Of a DNA stretch of 9,485 nucleotides, positions 1 to 5,542 are shown piece after piece. The position numbers and the translations under genes are program-made. The notes under the pieces are model-generated. The model was not told where the DNA came from, made no database searches, and saw only the letters and a program-made list of their open reading frames with translations. The stretch's first letter is position 1, and every line of letters starts with the position of its first letter. This DNA comes from Anaerolineales bacterium (GTDB lineage: Bacteria > Chloroflexota > Anaerolineae > Anaerolineales > Villigracilaceae), in NCBI GenBank assembly GCA_016789205.1, contig JAEURF010000046.1, forward strand, positions 1 to 9,485, in the 5' to 3' direction.

Positions 1-62
1 ATAAGTGCGATGAAAATAAATAAAGTTCTCCCCCAAGAATTTTTATGTTGCAAGTTGTTCAT
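1..62 (-). CDS. N-terminal fragment of a membrane or exported protein (runs off the left edge)
   Basis: An ATG at 62-60 on the minus strand opens a frame that stays open to the window edge (20 codons plus two bases). It begins MNNLQHKNSWGRTLFIFIAL, a polar basic stretch leading into hydrophobic residues, as at the start of a signal peptide or first membrane helix. An AAAGGA ribosome binding site lies six bases upstream of the ATG. The gene follows the sigma factor and the two-helix membrane protein on the same strand, 60 bases after the latter's stop, so it is probably the third gene of that unit. The product cannot be named from 20 residues. The frame, binding site and hydrophobic start are seen; the gene call is inference. 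Confidence 0.55.
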   Translation of the reverse strand, partial: MNNLQHKNSWGRTLFIFIAL

Positions 63-122
63 TTTATATCCTTTCTTTTTTATTCCATCTATAGTTTTTT
101 TAAATATAGCGCAATCGAATTT

Positions 123-557
123 TTATTTTTTTCGGAAAATCCAGTAAACGAGTAGGAGAATGCCAATTAATCCACCACCGATTAAGAGGCTAGTAGAGTT
201 ATTCGCTGTGCCTGTGACTGGATTGCTACTGCCGCCAATCTCTAACGATGGAACGGTGATGATTGCGATTATCAAAATCATTGCGACTGCTAAAATCATG
301 CCGACTTGTGGGTTCGCTTGAAAGTTGAATAGTTTTTTCCAAAAAGGTATCTTTTTTGTTTCTTCTTCACGTTTCATGCGGGCTTTGAGGCGCACTAGCA
401 TTTGTTTGCTTTTTGCTATATCGGGTGCGTCAGAGGGCAAGGTACTTTTGAGGCGTAGAATCGTTTCTTCGAGCTGAACCAGTTCTGGGTCAGGTGAAGA
501 AGCGGTTTTTCCATCTACGAAGTCGGCGATGTGGTTGTCTTTGTCAATGTCATTCAT
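123..557 (-). CDS. Two-helix membrane protein next to an ECF sigma factor, candidate anti-sigma factor
   Basis: 144-residue protein with a charged cytoplasmic-looking N-terminal part (1-80) that holds a helical, Lys/Arg/Glu-rich stretch at about 25-68. Two membrane segments follow, at about 84-103 and 122-140, separated by a short Gly/Ser/Asn-rich loop, and the protein ends in FRKK. The sigma-factor stop codon and this ATG are separated by one base (TAACATG), so the two are almost certainly co-transcribed and translationally coupled; only a weak GGA lies upstream. A cytoplasmic helical region plus membrane anchor, encoded directly after an ECF sigma gene, is the usual layout of a membrane-bound anti-sigma factor. 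However, there is no HxxxCxxC zinc motif and no periplasmic sensor domain of any size. The anti-sigma role is therefore inferred from position and topology only. Confidence 0.6.
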   Translation of the reverse strand: MNDIDKDNHIADFVDGKTASSPDPELVQLEETILRLKSTLPSDAPDIAKSKQMLVRLKARMKREEETKKIPFWKKLFNFQANPQVGMILAVAMILIIAIITVPSLEIGGSSNPVTGTANNSTSLLIGGGLIGILLLVYWIFRKK

Positions 558-558
558 G

Positions 559-1131
559 TTATTTATCCAAATGAGCCCGAAGGGCGGCGACGGCTCGACG
601 AAAGAGGGATTTGGTGGCTTCGAGGTTTTGGTTGGTCAGGCTTGCGATTTCATTAAATTGCAAATCTTCTGCAAACCTTAGCAGAAGGACTTCTCGATAA
701 TTTTCAGGCAGTTCGTGAAGTGCACGTTGCAAGTAAACTCTCTCTTCCATTGTTTTCGATGTGTTGCCTGTGATTTTGGCATTTGCATCGGAAAGCGGGG
801 CGAGCATGGGTTCTTGCTTGCGTGTACGCTTTCGGTAAAATTCAGCTACTTTATGATTGGTGAGTGTGCGCAACCAAGTGCTGAATTGTGAATCGCCTCG
901 AAACGACGGGAGCGACTTGATTGCCGCAATGAAGATTTCTTGGGTGACATCTTCAACATCGTTTTCGGGAACTACATATCGCACCCGTTTATAGACACTC
1001 GGAAGGTGACGGTGATAGAGGAAGTCGAACGCTTCGGTTTTGCCTGCTTTGAATTGTCCAATTAAGGTTTCGTCACTGGCTTCCGTGCTGAGCGGGTTAG
1101 ATGTGTTTTCCATATATTTGGTCGTTGACAT
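559..1131 (-). CDS. ECF-family RNA polymerase sigma factor (sigma-70 family)
   Basis: 190-residue extracytoplasmic-function sigma factor that would direct RNA polymerase to a specific promoter set. Region 2 spans about residues 20-103, with the conserved DVEDVTQEIFIAAIKSLPSF core (58-77) followed by the FSTWLRTLTNHKVAEFYRKR promoter -10 recognition segment (83-102). A short linker leads to region 4 at about 134-187, with ALHELPENYREVLLLRFAED and a helix-turn-helix ending in ATKSLFRRAVAALR. Regions 1.1 and 3 are absent, as expected for the family. The start is uncertain: the frame extends to a TTG at 1176-1174, adding 15 residues, and another ATG lies at 1113-1111. None has a clear Shine-Dalgarno sequence. 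I prefer the ATG at 1131 because a TATAAA box overlaps the TTG. The membrane protein encoded immediately downstream may hold this factor inactive. Confidence 0.9.
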   Translation of the reverse strand: MSTTKYMENTSNPLSTEASDETLIGQFKAGKTEAFDFLYHRHLPSVYKRVRYVVPENDVEDVTQEIFIAAIKSLPSFRGDSQFSTWLRTLTNHKVAEFYRKRTRKQEPMLAPLSDANAKITGNTSKTMEERVYLQRALHELPENYREVLLLRFAEDLQFNEIASLTNQNLEATKSLFRRAVAALRAHLDK

Positions 1132-1176
1132 AGGGTTAAATGGGTTGTTAATCTCTCTTTTCAATCTTGAAAACAA

Positions 1177-1182
1177 TTTATA
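1177..1182 (-). promoter_or_regulatory. Weak candidate -10 box for the sigma-factor operon
   Basis: The minus strand reads TATAAA at 1182-1177, upstream of the preferred sigma-factor ATG at 1131. No convincing -35 hexamer is seen at the right distance (GTCAAT at 1205-1200 is the nearest), and no GGAAC-type ECF -35 element is visible, so autoregulation by this sigma factor is not supported. If the box is used, transcription would begin near 1170 and exclude the TTG start. Confidence 0.3.
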
Positions 1183-1200
1183 ACATAGAAAAGCGGGGAA

Positions 1201-1228
1201 TTGACTTTCAGGTTAGTTAGGCTATAAT
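1201..1228 (+). promoter_or_regulatory. Sigma-70-type promoter for the ParA-like gene
   Basis: TTGACT (1201-1206) and a perfect TATAAT (1223-1228) are separated by 16 bases. Transcription would start near 1235 and leave a leader of roughly 40 bases before the ATG at 1274. It lies in the spacer that divides the plus-strand genes from the minus-strand sigma operon. Confidence 0.7.
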
Positions 1229-1273
1229 TCAATTACATTTTAAGGCAGATTATCAAAAAATTGGAGCGAGAGC

Positions 1274-2026
1274 ATGTCCAAAATCATTTCAGTTCACTCA
1301 TTTCGCGGCGGCACGGGTAAGTCGAATACGACTGCTAATATTGCCGCGCTTTTGGCTATGGACGGCGCACGGGTTGGTGTGGTAGATACAGATATTGCGT
1401 CACCCGGTATTCATGTACTTTTTAATTTAGATGAATCAGAAATGGTGCATTCTCTGAACGATTATTTGTGGGGTAAATGCACGATTGAAGAAGCCGCACA
1501 CGATGTCACAGGTCACGTGGGAGGCGAAATCAAAGGGCAGATTTTCTTAATCCCATCCAGCATCAAGCCCGGCGAAATTGCACGCATTTTGCGTGAAGGC
1601 TATGATGTCGGTTTGTTGAATGACGGCTTCCGTGATGTGGTTGATAAAATGAAGTTAGATTATTTGTTGATTGATACACATCCGGGACTCAATGAAGAAA
1701 CATTGCTTTCGATTGCTATTTCAAACGCATTGATTATCATCCTGCGCCCTGACTCGCAAGATTATCAAGGTACTGCCGTAACCGTTGATGTTGCTAAAAA
1801 ATTAGATGTGCCGAAGATGGTCATGCTCGTCAACAAAACACCGACCACATTTGATTTTGACGATGTACGCACCCGCGTTGAACAAACGTATGATGCAACC
1901 GTCGGGGCTGTGCTTCCCCATTCTGATGAAATGATGGTGTTAGCCAGTTCAGGGATTTTCTCCATCCGCTTCCCTGACCACCCCGTAACAAAAGGATTAC
2001 GTAGTTTAGTAGACCAAGTTAAGTAA
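1274..2026 (+). CDS. ParA/MinD-family P-loop ATPase
   Basis: 250-residue SIMIBI-class ATPase of the ParA/MinD group, enzymes that use ATP-driven dimerisation to position chromosomes, complexes or division proteins. The N-terminal P-loop reads SFRGGTGKSNTT (9-20), with catalytic Lys16. The signature lysine of the deviant Walker A motif is replaced by Arg11. The switch I-type DTD lies at 38-40, Walker B at LLIDTHPG (131-138, Asp134), and VNKTP (186-190) matches the base-contacting strand. The protein ends in a short amphipathic-looking helix (GLRSLVDQVK) that could touch membrane as in MinD, though it is weak. No DNA-binding N-terminal extension is present, so it resembles MinD or orphan ParA rather than plasmid ParA. 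No ParB or MinE is nearby. GGAG at 1263-1266 sits seven bases before the ATG. The family is sure; the cargo is unknown. Confidence 0.9.
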   Translation: MSKIISVHSFRGGTGKSNTTANIAALLAMDGARVGVVDTDIASPGIHVLFNLDESEMVHSLNDYLWGKCTIEEAAHDVTGHVGGEIKGQIFLIPSSIKPGEIARILREGYDVGLLNDGFRDVVDKMKLDYLLIDTHPGLNEETLLSIAISNALIIILRPDSQDYQGTAVTVDVAKKLDVPKMVMLVNKTPTTFDFDDVRTRVEQTYDATVGAVLPHSDEMMVLASSGIFSIRFPDHPVTKGLRSLVDQVK

Positions 2027-2042
2027 GTTGTATGCTGAGAAA

Positions 2043-2096
2043 CGTCCCGCAGGTTTACTTAAAAAATTTTGTTAATCAAACTTAACCTGCGGGACG
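2043..2096 (+). repeat. Palindrome copy 1 (13 bp arms), between the ParA-like gene and the small gene
   Basis: The left arm cgtcccgcaggtt (2043-2055) pairs perfectly with aacctgcgggacg (2084-2096) across a 28-base loop, which contains a smaller TTTG/CAAA hairpin (2068-2071 and 2077-2080). Only three T follow the stem on either strand, so it is a poor intrinsic terminator as it stands. The same arm sequence recurs at 2506-2559, with the flanking bases in opposite orientation. Confidence 0.85.
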
Positions 2097-2150
2097 GTTT
2101 ATATAAAATGATATTCTTGAAAAAGATTAAGGAGTTCTTCACTGGCAAAA

Positions 2151-2156
2151 AGGAGG
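2151..2156 (+). promoter_or_regulatory. Strong Shine-Dalgarno deciding the start of the small gene
   Basis: AGGAGG followed by five bases and ATG at 2162 is the strongest ribosome binding site in the window. It favours the internal Met over the upstream ATG at 2108. Confidence 0.8.
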
Positions 2157-2161
2157 ACAAG

Positions 2162-2494
2162 ATGAGTCTTTCGCCATACGAACTTGCACTAAAACAAATC
2201 CAATCTGGTCAGACCGACCTAATGCCCTCAGATATCCTTGCTTTTTCAGAACCCTTGCGTTCCGCTGTAAATGCAATGGTCAGGTTAGGGCGTTTTAGCC
2301 TGACAGAGTTTACTGAAAAACTTACATTCACCCGCGAAGAAACAAAAAATATTGCCGATGCGTTAGTAAAACGAAAACTGTTTGAAATTGCTTCTTACTC
2401 AAACGAAAAAGAAACTTTTTATCTTGCTCATCTTTCAGGGTCAACCCGTCCTCTTTCTCGCCCGCCATCAGATATTTGGAAAAAAATAGATTAA
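2162..2494 (+). CDS. Small protein of unknown function, possible winged-helix fold
   Basis: 110-residue soluble protein, not recognised. Its centre, SLTEFTEKLTFTREETKNIA then DALVKRKLFEI, followed by a short polar strand turn (ASYSNEKETFYLAHL), has the helix-turn-helix plus wing rhythm of a winged-helix DNA-binding domain. The tail is Arg/Pro/Ser-rich. The start was chosen because a perfect AGGAGG (2151-2156) lies five bases before the ATG at 2162. The open frame continues upstream through an ATG at 2108, which would add 18 Lys-rich residues (MIFLKKIKEFFTGKK...) but has no binding site, and a TTG within the palindrome. It follows the ParA-like ATPase on the same strand, so a partner or regulator role is conceivable but unproven. 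It is bracketed by two related palindromes. Confidence 0.7.
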   Translation: MSLSPYELALKQIQSGQTDLMPSDILAFSEPLRSAVNAMVRLGRFSLTEFTEKLTFTREETKNIADALVKRKLFEIASYSNEKETFYLAHLSGSTRPLSRPPSDIWKKID

Positions 2495-2505
2495 ATAAAA
2501 CATAC

Positions 2506-2566
2506 CGTCCCGCAGGTTTGTTGTCAAGATTTTATTCTTGTGCTTAAACCTGCGGGACGTTTTTTA
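2506..2566 (+). terminator. Intrinsic terminator / palindrome copy 2 (14 bp arms)
   Basis: cgtcccgcaggttt (2506-2519) pairs perfectly with aaacctgcgggacg (2546-2559), and six T follow directly (2560-2565). The 26-base loop contains an inner CAAGA/TCTTG hairpin (2525-2529 and 2536-2540). It lies 11 bases after the small gene's stop and should end the ParA-like/small-gene transcript before ligA. The arms repeat those of the palindrome at 2043-2096. Confidence 0.8.
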
Positions 2567-2573
2567 TTTCGGC

Positions 2574-2579
2574 TATAAT
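2574..2579 (+). promoter_or_regulatory. ligA: -10 box placing the ligA transcript start at its ATG
   Basis: A perfect TATAAT sits six bases before the ligA ATG (2586), in the same GGCTATAATT context as the ParA-like gene's promoter. A start of transcription about seven bases after the box coincides with the A of ATG, so the mRNA would be leaderless. No Shine-Dalgarno precedes this ATG. A good -35 is not visible, because that position falls in the terminator stem. Confidence 0.55.
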
Positions 2580-2585
2580 TTGCAC

Positions 2586-4640
2586 ATGGCAGATAAACTC
2601 CTCTCCCGTTATCAAGAACTCAAAGAGCAAATCAATTTTCACAATCATCGCTATCACGTCTTGGATAAACCCATCATCAGCGATTTGGAATTTGATAAAC
2701 TTTTAAACGAATTAAAAAAGATTGAAGCCGAACATCCAGATTGGATTACACCTGATTCACCTACGCTTCGCGCTGGAGGGAAACCTGCTGACCGTTTTTC
2801 AAAAGTTCGCCACCCCTCACCCATTTTGAGTCTAGCCAACGCCTTCGGTGCAGACGATGCTCGTGCATGGCTCGAACGAATCAAAAAAATAGATGACCGT
2901 GTTGAAAAAGCAAAATTCGTGGTTGAACCAAAGATAGACGGATTATCTGTCGTTTTGCATTATAGAGATGGATTATTTGTACAAGGTGCCACTCGTGGAG
3001 ATGGTGAAATTGGGGAAGATATTACGAGTAATTTAAGAACAGTTCGCGCAATTCCATTGAAGATTCCTATTCAGACCGAAGACCGAAGACCGAAGACCGA
3101 AAAACCGTCCACCGTCATCCGTCCACCGTCGTACTTAGTTGTCCGCGGTGAAGCATTTATCCCCATCAAAGAATTTGAAGCGTTAAATAAAAAGTTGGAA
3201 GAAGCGGGCGAACGGACGTATCAAAATCCACGAAATACCGCCGCAGGTTCACTTCGTCAACTTGACCCTGAACTAACTGCATCACGCCCGATTACATTGT
3301 TGGTCTATCAAATTGTTCATGCAGAAGGTGGCAAAATTCCAACTTCACAATGGGAAATTTTAGAATATCTGAAAGCATTAGGTTTTCCAGTTTCGGATGT
3401 GCCAAAAAGATTTAACGATTTAGAAAAAGCAATTGAATACACCGAAACTTGGGACAAAGGTCGTGACCAATTGCCTTATGAAGCCGATGGTATGGTCATC
3501 AAAATTGATGATTTGAATTTAGCAAATGATTTAGGTTTCGTTGGCAAAGACCCGCGTGGAGCAATTGCATATAAATTCCCAGCCCGTGAAGTGACCACGA
3601 CATTAAATGATATTGGCGTTGCTGTAGGTAGAACTGGTGTGTTAACTCCGTATGCGATTCTTGAACCTGTTGAAATTGGCGGTGTGATTGTTGAACGAGC
3701 TACTTTACATAACTTTGATTACATCGCTGAAAAAGATATTCGCGTGGGAGATAGAGTTTTACTCAAACGTGCCGGTGAAGTCATTCCGTATGTAATTGGT
3801 CCAGTAGTGGATGCACGCAAAGGCAAAGAGAAAAAATACAAACCTCCACAAAAATGCCCAGCTTGTGACCAAGCCGTAGAACATATTGAAGGTGAAGTGG
3901 CGTGGTATTGTGTCAACACGGCTTGCCCTGCTCAACTGATAAGAAATATTGAACATTTCGTATCACGCGGAGCAATGGATATTGTTGGGCTTGGAATTAA
4001 AATCGTTGAGCAATTAATTGAATCAGGCTTGGTCAAAGATGTGGCGGATTTATTTACATTGAAAAAATCTGATTTGCTAAAACTTGAAGGTTTCGCAGAG
4101 AAGAAGGCAGATAATCTGTTAGGGGCGATTGAACAAGCAAAAAGTCAGAGTTTGAATCGTTTCATCGCCGCATTGGGAATTCATGGTGTGGGTGAAGTCA
4201 TGGCGGGTGATTTAGCGCGCGCGTTTGGAAATGTATCTGCATTATCAAAAGCCAACTTAAATGATTTACAACAAATCGAAGGCTTGGGACCGAACATCGC
4301 CGAATCAATTGTGGATTGGTTTGCAAGACCTGCTAACCAAAAAGTGTTGAAGAAATTAAAAGCCGCAGGGGTTGACCCGCAGATGCAAAAGTCAGAAGGC
4401 AGAAAGCAGGATGGTAAATTATCAGGTTTGACGTTTGTGGTCACAGGCACGTTGCCGAATTTTTCGCGTGACGATGCCAAAGAATTTATTGAAAGCAACG
4501 GCGGCAAGGTAACCGATAGCGTCAGCAAGAAAACAAGTTATTTAGTGCTTGGTGAAAATCCAGGTTCAAAATTTGATAAGGCAAAATCTTTAGGCGTAAA
4601 AATTGTCGATGAAGCTGGGTTGAGGAAACTGGTTGGGTGA
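2586..4640 (+). CDS. ligA: NAD-dependent DNA ligase LigA
   Basis: 684-residue ligase that seals nicks in duplex DNA using NAD+, joining Okazaki fragments and finishing repair. Domain Ia (1-60) has the NMN-binding HRYHVLDKPIISDLEFD. The adenylation domain carries KIDG with the AMP-accepting Lys116, TRGDGEIGEDIT (136-147), RGEAF (187-191), NPRNTAAGSLRQLDP (214-228), EADGMVIKID (299-308) and AYKFPA (328-333). The OB fold follows (about 340-415), then a Cys4 zinc finger (Cys424, 427, 442, 447), helix-hairpin-helix repeats (about 455-600) and a C-terminal BRCT domain (609-684). All key residues are present. It is slightly longer than usual because of an insertion at about 161-184 made of heptanucleotide repeats. 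The frame extends upstream to a TTG at 2538, inside the terminator loop; ATG 2586 fits the family N-terminus. It converges with the minus-strand gene after two bases. Confidence 0.97.
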   Translation: MADKLLSRYQELKEQINFHNHRYHVLDKPIISDLEFDKLLNELKKIEAEHPDWITPDSPTLRAGGKPADRFSKVRHPSPILSLANAFGADDARAWLERIKKIDDRVEKAKFVVEPKIDGLSVVLHYRDGLFVQGATRGDGEIGEDITSNLRTVRAIPLKIPIQTEDRRPKTEKPSTVIRPPSYLVVRGEAFIPIKEFEALNKKLEEAGERTYQNPRNTAAGSLRQLDPELTASRPITLLVYQIVHAEGGKIPTSQWEILEYLKALGFPVSDVPKRFNDLEKAIEYTETWDKGRDQLPYEADGMVIKIDDLNLANDLGFVGKDPRGAIAYKFPAREVTTTLNDIGVAVGRTGVLTPYAILEPVEIGGVIVERATLHNFDYIAEKDIRVGDRVLLKRAGEVIPYVIGPVVDARKGKEKKYKPPQKCPACDQAVEHIEGEVAWYCVNTACPAQLIRNIEHFVSRGAMDIVGLGIKIVEQLIESGLVKDVADLFTLKKSDLLKLEGFAEKKADNLLGAIEQAKSQSLNRFIAALGIHGVGEVMAGDLARAFGNVSALSKANLNDLQQIEGLGPNIAESIVDWFARPANQKVLKKLKAAGVDPQMQKSEGRKQDGKLSGLTFVVTGTLPNFSRDDAKEFIESNGGKVTDSVSKKTSYLVLGENPGSKFDKAKSLGVKIVDEAGLRKLVG
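3074..3132 (+). repeat. Two adjacent heptanucleotide tandem arrays inside ligA
   Basis: Four perfect gaccgaa units (3074-3101) are followed by three A and then four units of a second heptamer, ccgtcca, ccgtcat, ccgtcca and ccgtcgt (3105-3132). They encode a polar, Pro/Arg/Lys-rich stretch at LigA residues 163-182, between the conserved RAIPL and VVRGEAF segments of the adenylation domain. Confidence 0.9.
4391..4411 (+). repeat. Degenerate heptamer repeat in the ligA HhH-BRCT linker
   Basis: Three related seven-base units, gtcagaa, ggcagaa and agcagga, occupy 21 bases. They encode part of the polar linker SEGRKQDG (603-610) between the helix-hairpin-helix region and the BRCT domain. The units are degenerate, so this could be chance. 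Confidence 0.45.
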
Positions 4641-4642
4641 AA

Positions 4643-5011
4643 TTATCTTATTAATTTCCCTGTTCCCCATCTGACGCAATAACCTACAATAATCCCTGCT
4701 AGCATGGCACAAACAAAACCAGCCATTGTTCCAAAGGAAACGCTGACATAATGATTGGTTAGCAATCCTGCTACACCGCCAAGAAAACTAATAAGTAGGA
4801 AGGAGGTTGTAAATATCAAAACATCTTTGGCAATTTTAATCCTTGAGTTTTCGGTATTCTTGTATTTCTCGACAATACCATGCAATGCTATTGTTAGACT
4901 AAATAGTAGTAATGAAATTCCTAAGATAGGAGTACCAGTAGGAAATTTCCATAAAGATACTAAGGTTGTTATTGCAAGTAACAAAAGAAGCAATTTAGAA
5001 TATTTTTTCAT
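4643..5011 (-). CDS. Small four-helix membrane protein, unknown function
   Basis: 122-residue, highly hydrophobic protein starting MKKYSKLLLLLLAITTLVSL. Four membrane segments are visible, at about 5-21, 26-47, 63-87 and 93-116, with a charged loop (HGIVEKYKNTENSRIKIAKD) between the second and third. No family is recognised. The start is set by GGAGG at 5024-5020, eight bases before the ATG. The open frame continues upstream to an ATG at 5128, but that would overlap the preceding gene by about 100 bases. The preceding gene's stop is 16 bases upstream of this ATG, so the two are co-transcribed behind the large exported protein. A membrane accessory or protective partner of that protein is one possible role, by position only. 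Confidence 0.75.
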   Translation of the reverse strand: MKKYSKLLLLLLAITTLVSLWKFPTGTPILGISLLLFSLTIALHGIVEKYKNTENSRIKIAKDVLIFTTSFLLISFLGGVAGLLTNHYVSVSFGTMAGFVCAMLAGIIVGYCVRWGTGKLIR

Positions 5012-5027
5012 TGAAACTTCCTCCATA

Positions 5028-5534
5028 TTAAGGATACTTAATACCCCATTCTCTAAGTATTTCGATGGCTTCTTCACGAGATATGTCACTGCTACCTTCA
5101 AATGTAGAATAGTAAGCATTGCATTCAATCTTTAAGTCAATTGGTGAATATACACAAGTAATATCTATTTCGTCTCGAATACGATCCCCATCGGAACGAA
5201 CTTCTTCTCTTGAACCATCGTAACGATCTGTTTCTCTAATTGTGTTTTCATCTACGATGACAATCTGCTTTTGCGAATAGCGCGGATATGGCGGATCTCC
5301 CAACTCAGAAAATTGTTCATACCCCCAAGTAATTCCACTGTTTACACTGTGTATTTCCCAGCTCTCTGGAATAATTGGAATACCCATTTGCACTCTTTGC
5401 GAATTGAAGTTTTTCCCATATTCAGTTTCAGCATTGCGGTAGACAATACTACTATATGTACTAGGCACAATACAACAAAATAAAACAATTATTATAAATA
5501 AGACTAATAAGCAGGTAACTAAATATTTCATCAT
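5028..5534 (-). CDS. Membrane-anchored extracytoplasmic protein, unknown function
   Basis: 168-residue protein with one N-terminal hydrophobic segment (about 4-23, YLVTCLLVLFIIIVLFCCIV) and a hydrophilic, probably exposed domain after it (25-168). The Cys pair at 20-21 is not in a good lipobox, so a signal anchor is likelier than a lipoprotein. The exposed domain is polar and strand-rich, with charged segments such as ENTIRETDRYDGSREEVRSD and two further Cys (TCVY and IECNA) that could form a disulphide. It ends in a helix, SREEAIEILREWGIKYP. The family is not recognised. Two consecutive ATGs open the frame; AGGG lies three bases from the first and six from the second, so Met2 may be the true start. 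The large exported protein stops eight bases upstream, so co-expression is near certain. An immunity-type or accessory role is speculative. Confidence 0.75.
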   Translation of the reverse strand: MMKYLVTCLLVLFIIIVLFCCIVPSTYSSIVYRNAETEYGKNFNSQRVQMGIPIIPESWEIHSVNSGITWGYEQFSELGDPPYPRYSQKQIVIVDENTIRETDRYDGSREEVRSDGDRIRDEIDITCVYSPIDLKIECNAYYSTFEGSSDISREEAIEILREWGIKYP

Positions 5535-5542
5535 CTACCCTA

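Noticed and set aside
10..144. Plus-strand open frame starting at ATG 10
   Set aside because: It is AT-rich low-complexity sequence that overlaps the ends of two minus-strand genes and has no binding site.
2043..2559. Repeated palindromes as a CRISPR array
   Set aside because: There are only two copies, separated by a gene, in opposite orientation and with different loops; no regular spacers or cas genes are present.
2538..2585. TTG start extending LigA by 16 residues
   Set aside because: The extra codons lie in the terminator loop, right arm and promoter, and homologous ligases begin at the equivalent of ATG 2586.
5012..5128. Longer start for the four-helix membrane protein
   Set aside because: It would overlap the preceding gene by about 100 bases, while the ATG at 5011 has GGAGG at good spacing.
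4755..5135. Plus-strand open frame of 126 codons
   Set aside because: It is antisense to two well-supported minus-strand genes with good binding sites, and it lacks a recognisable domain.
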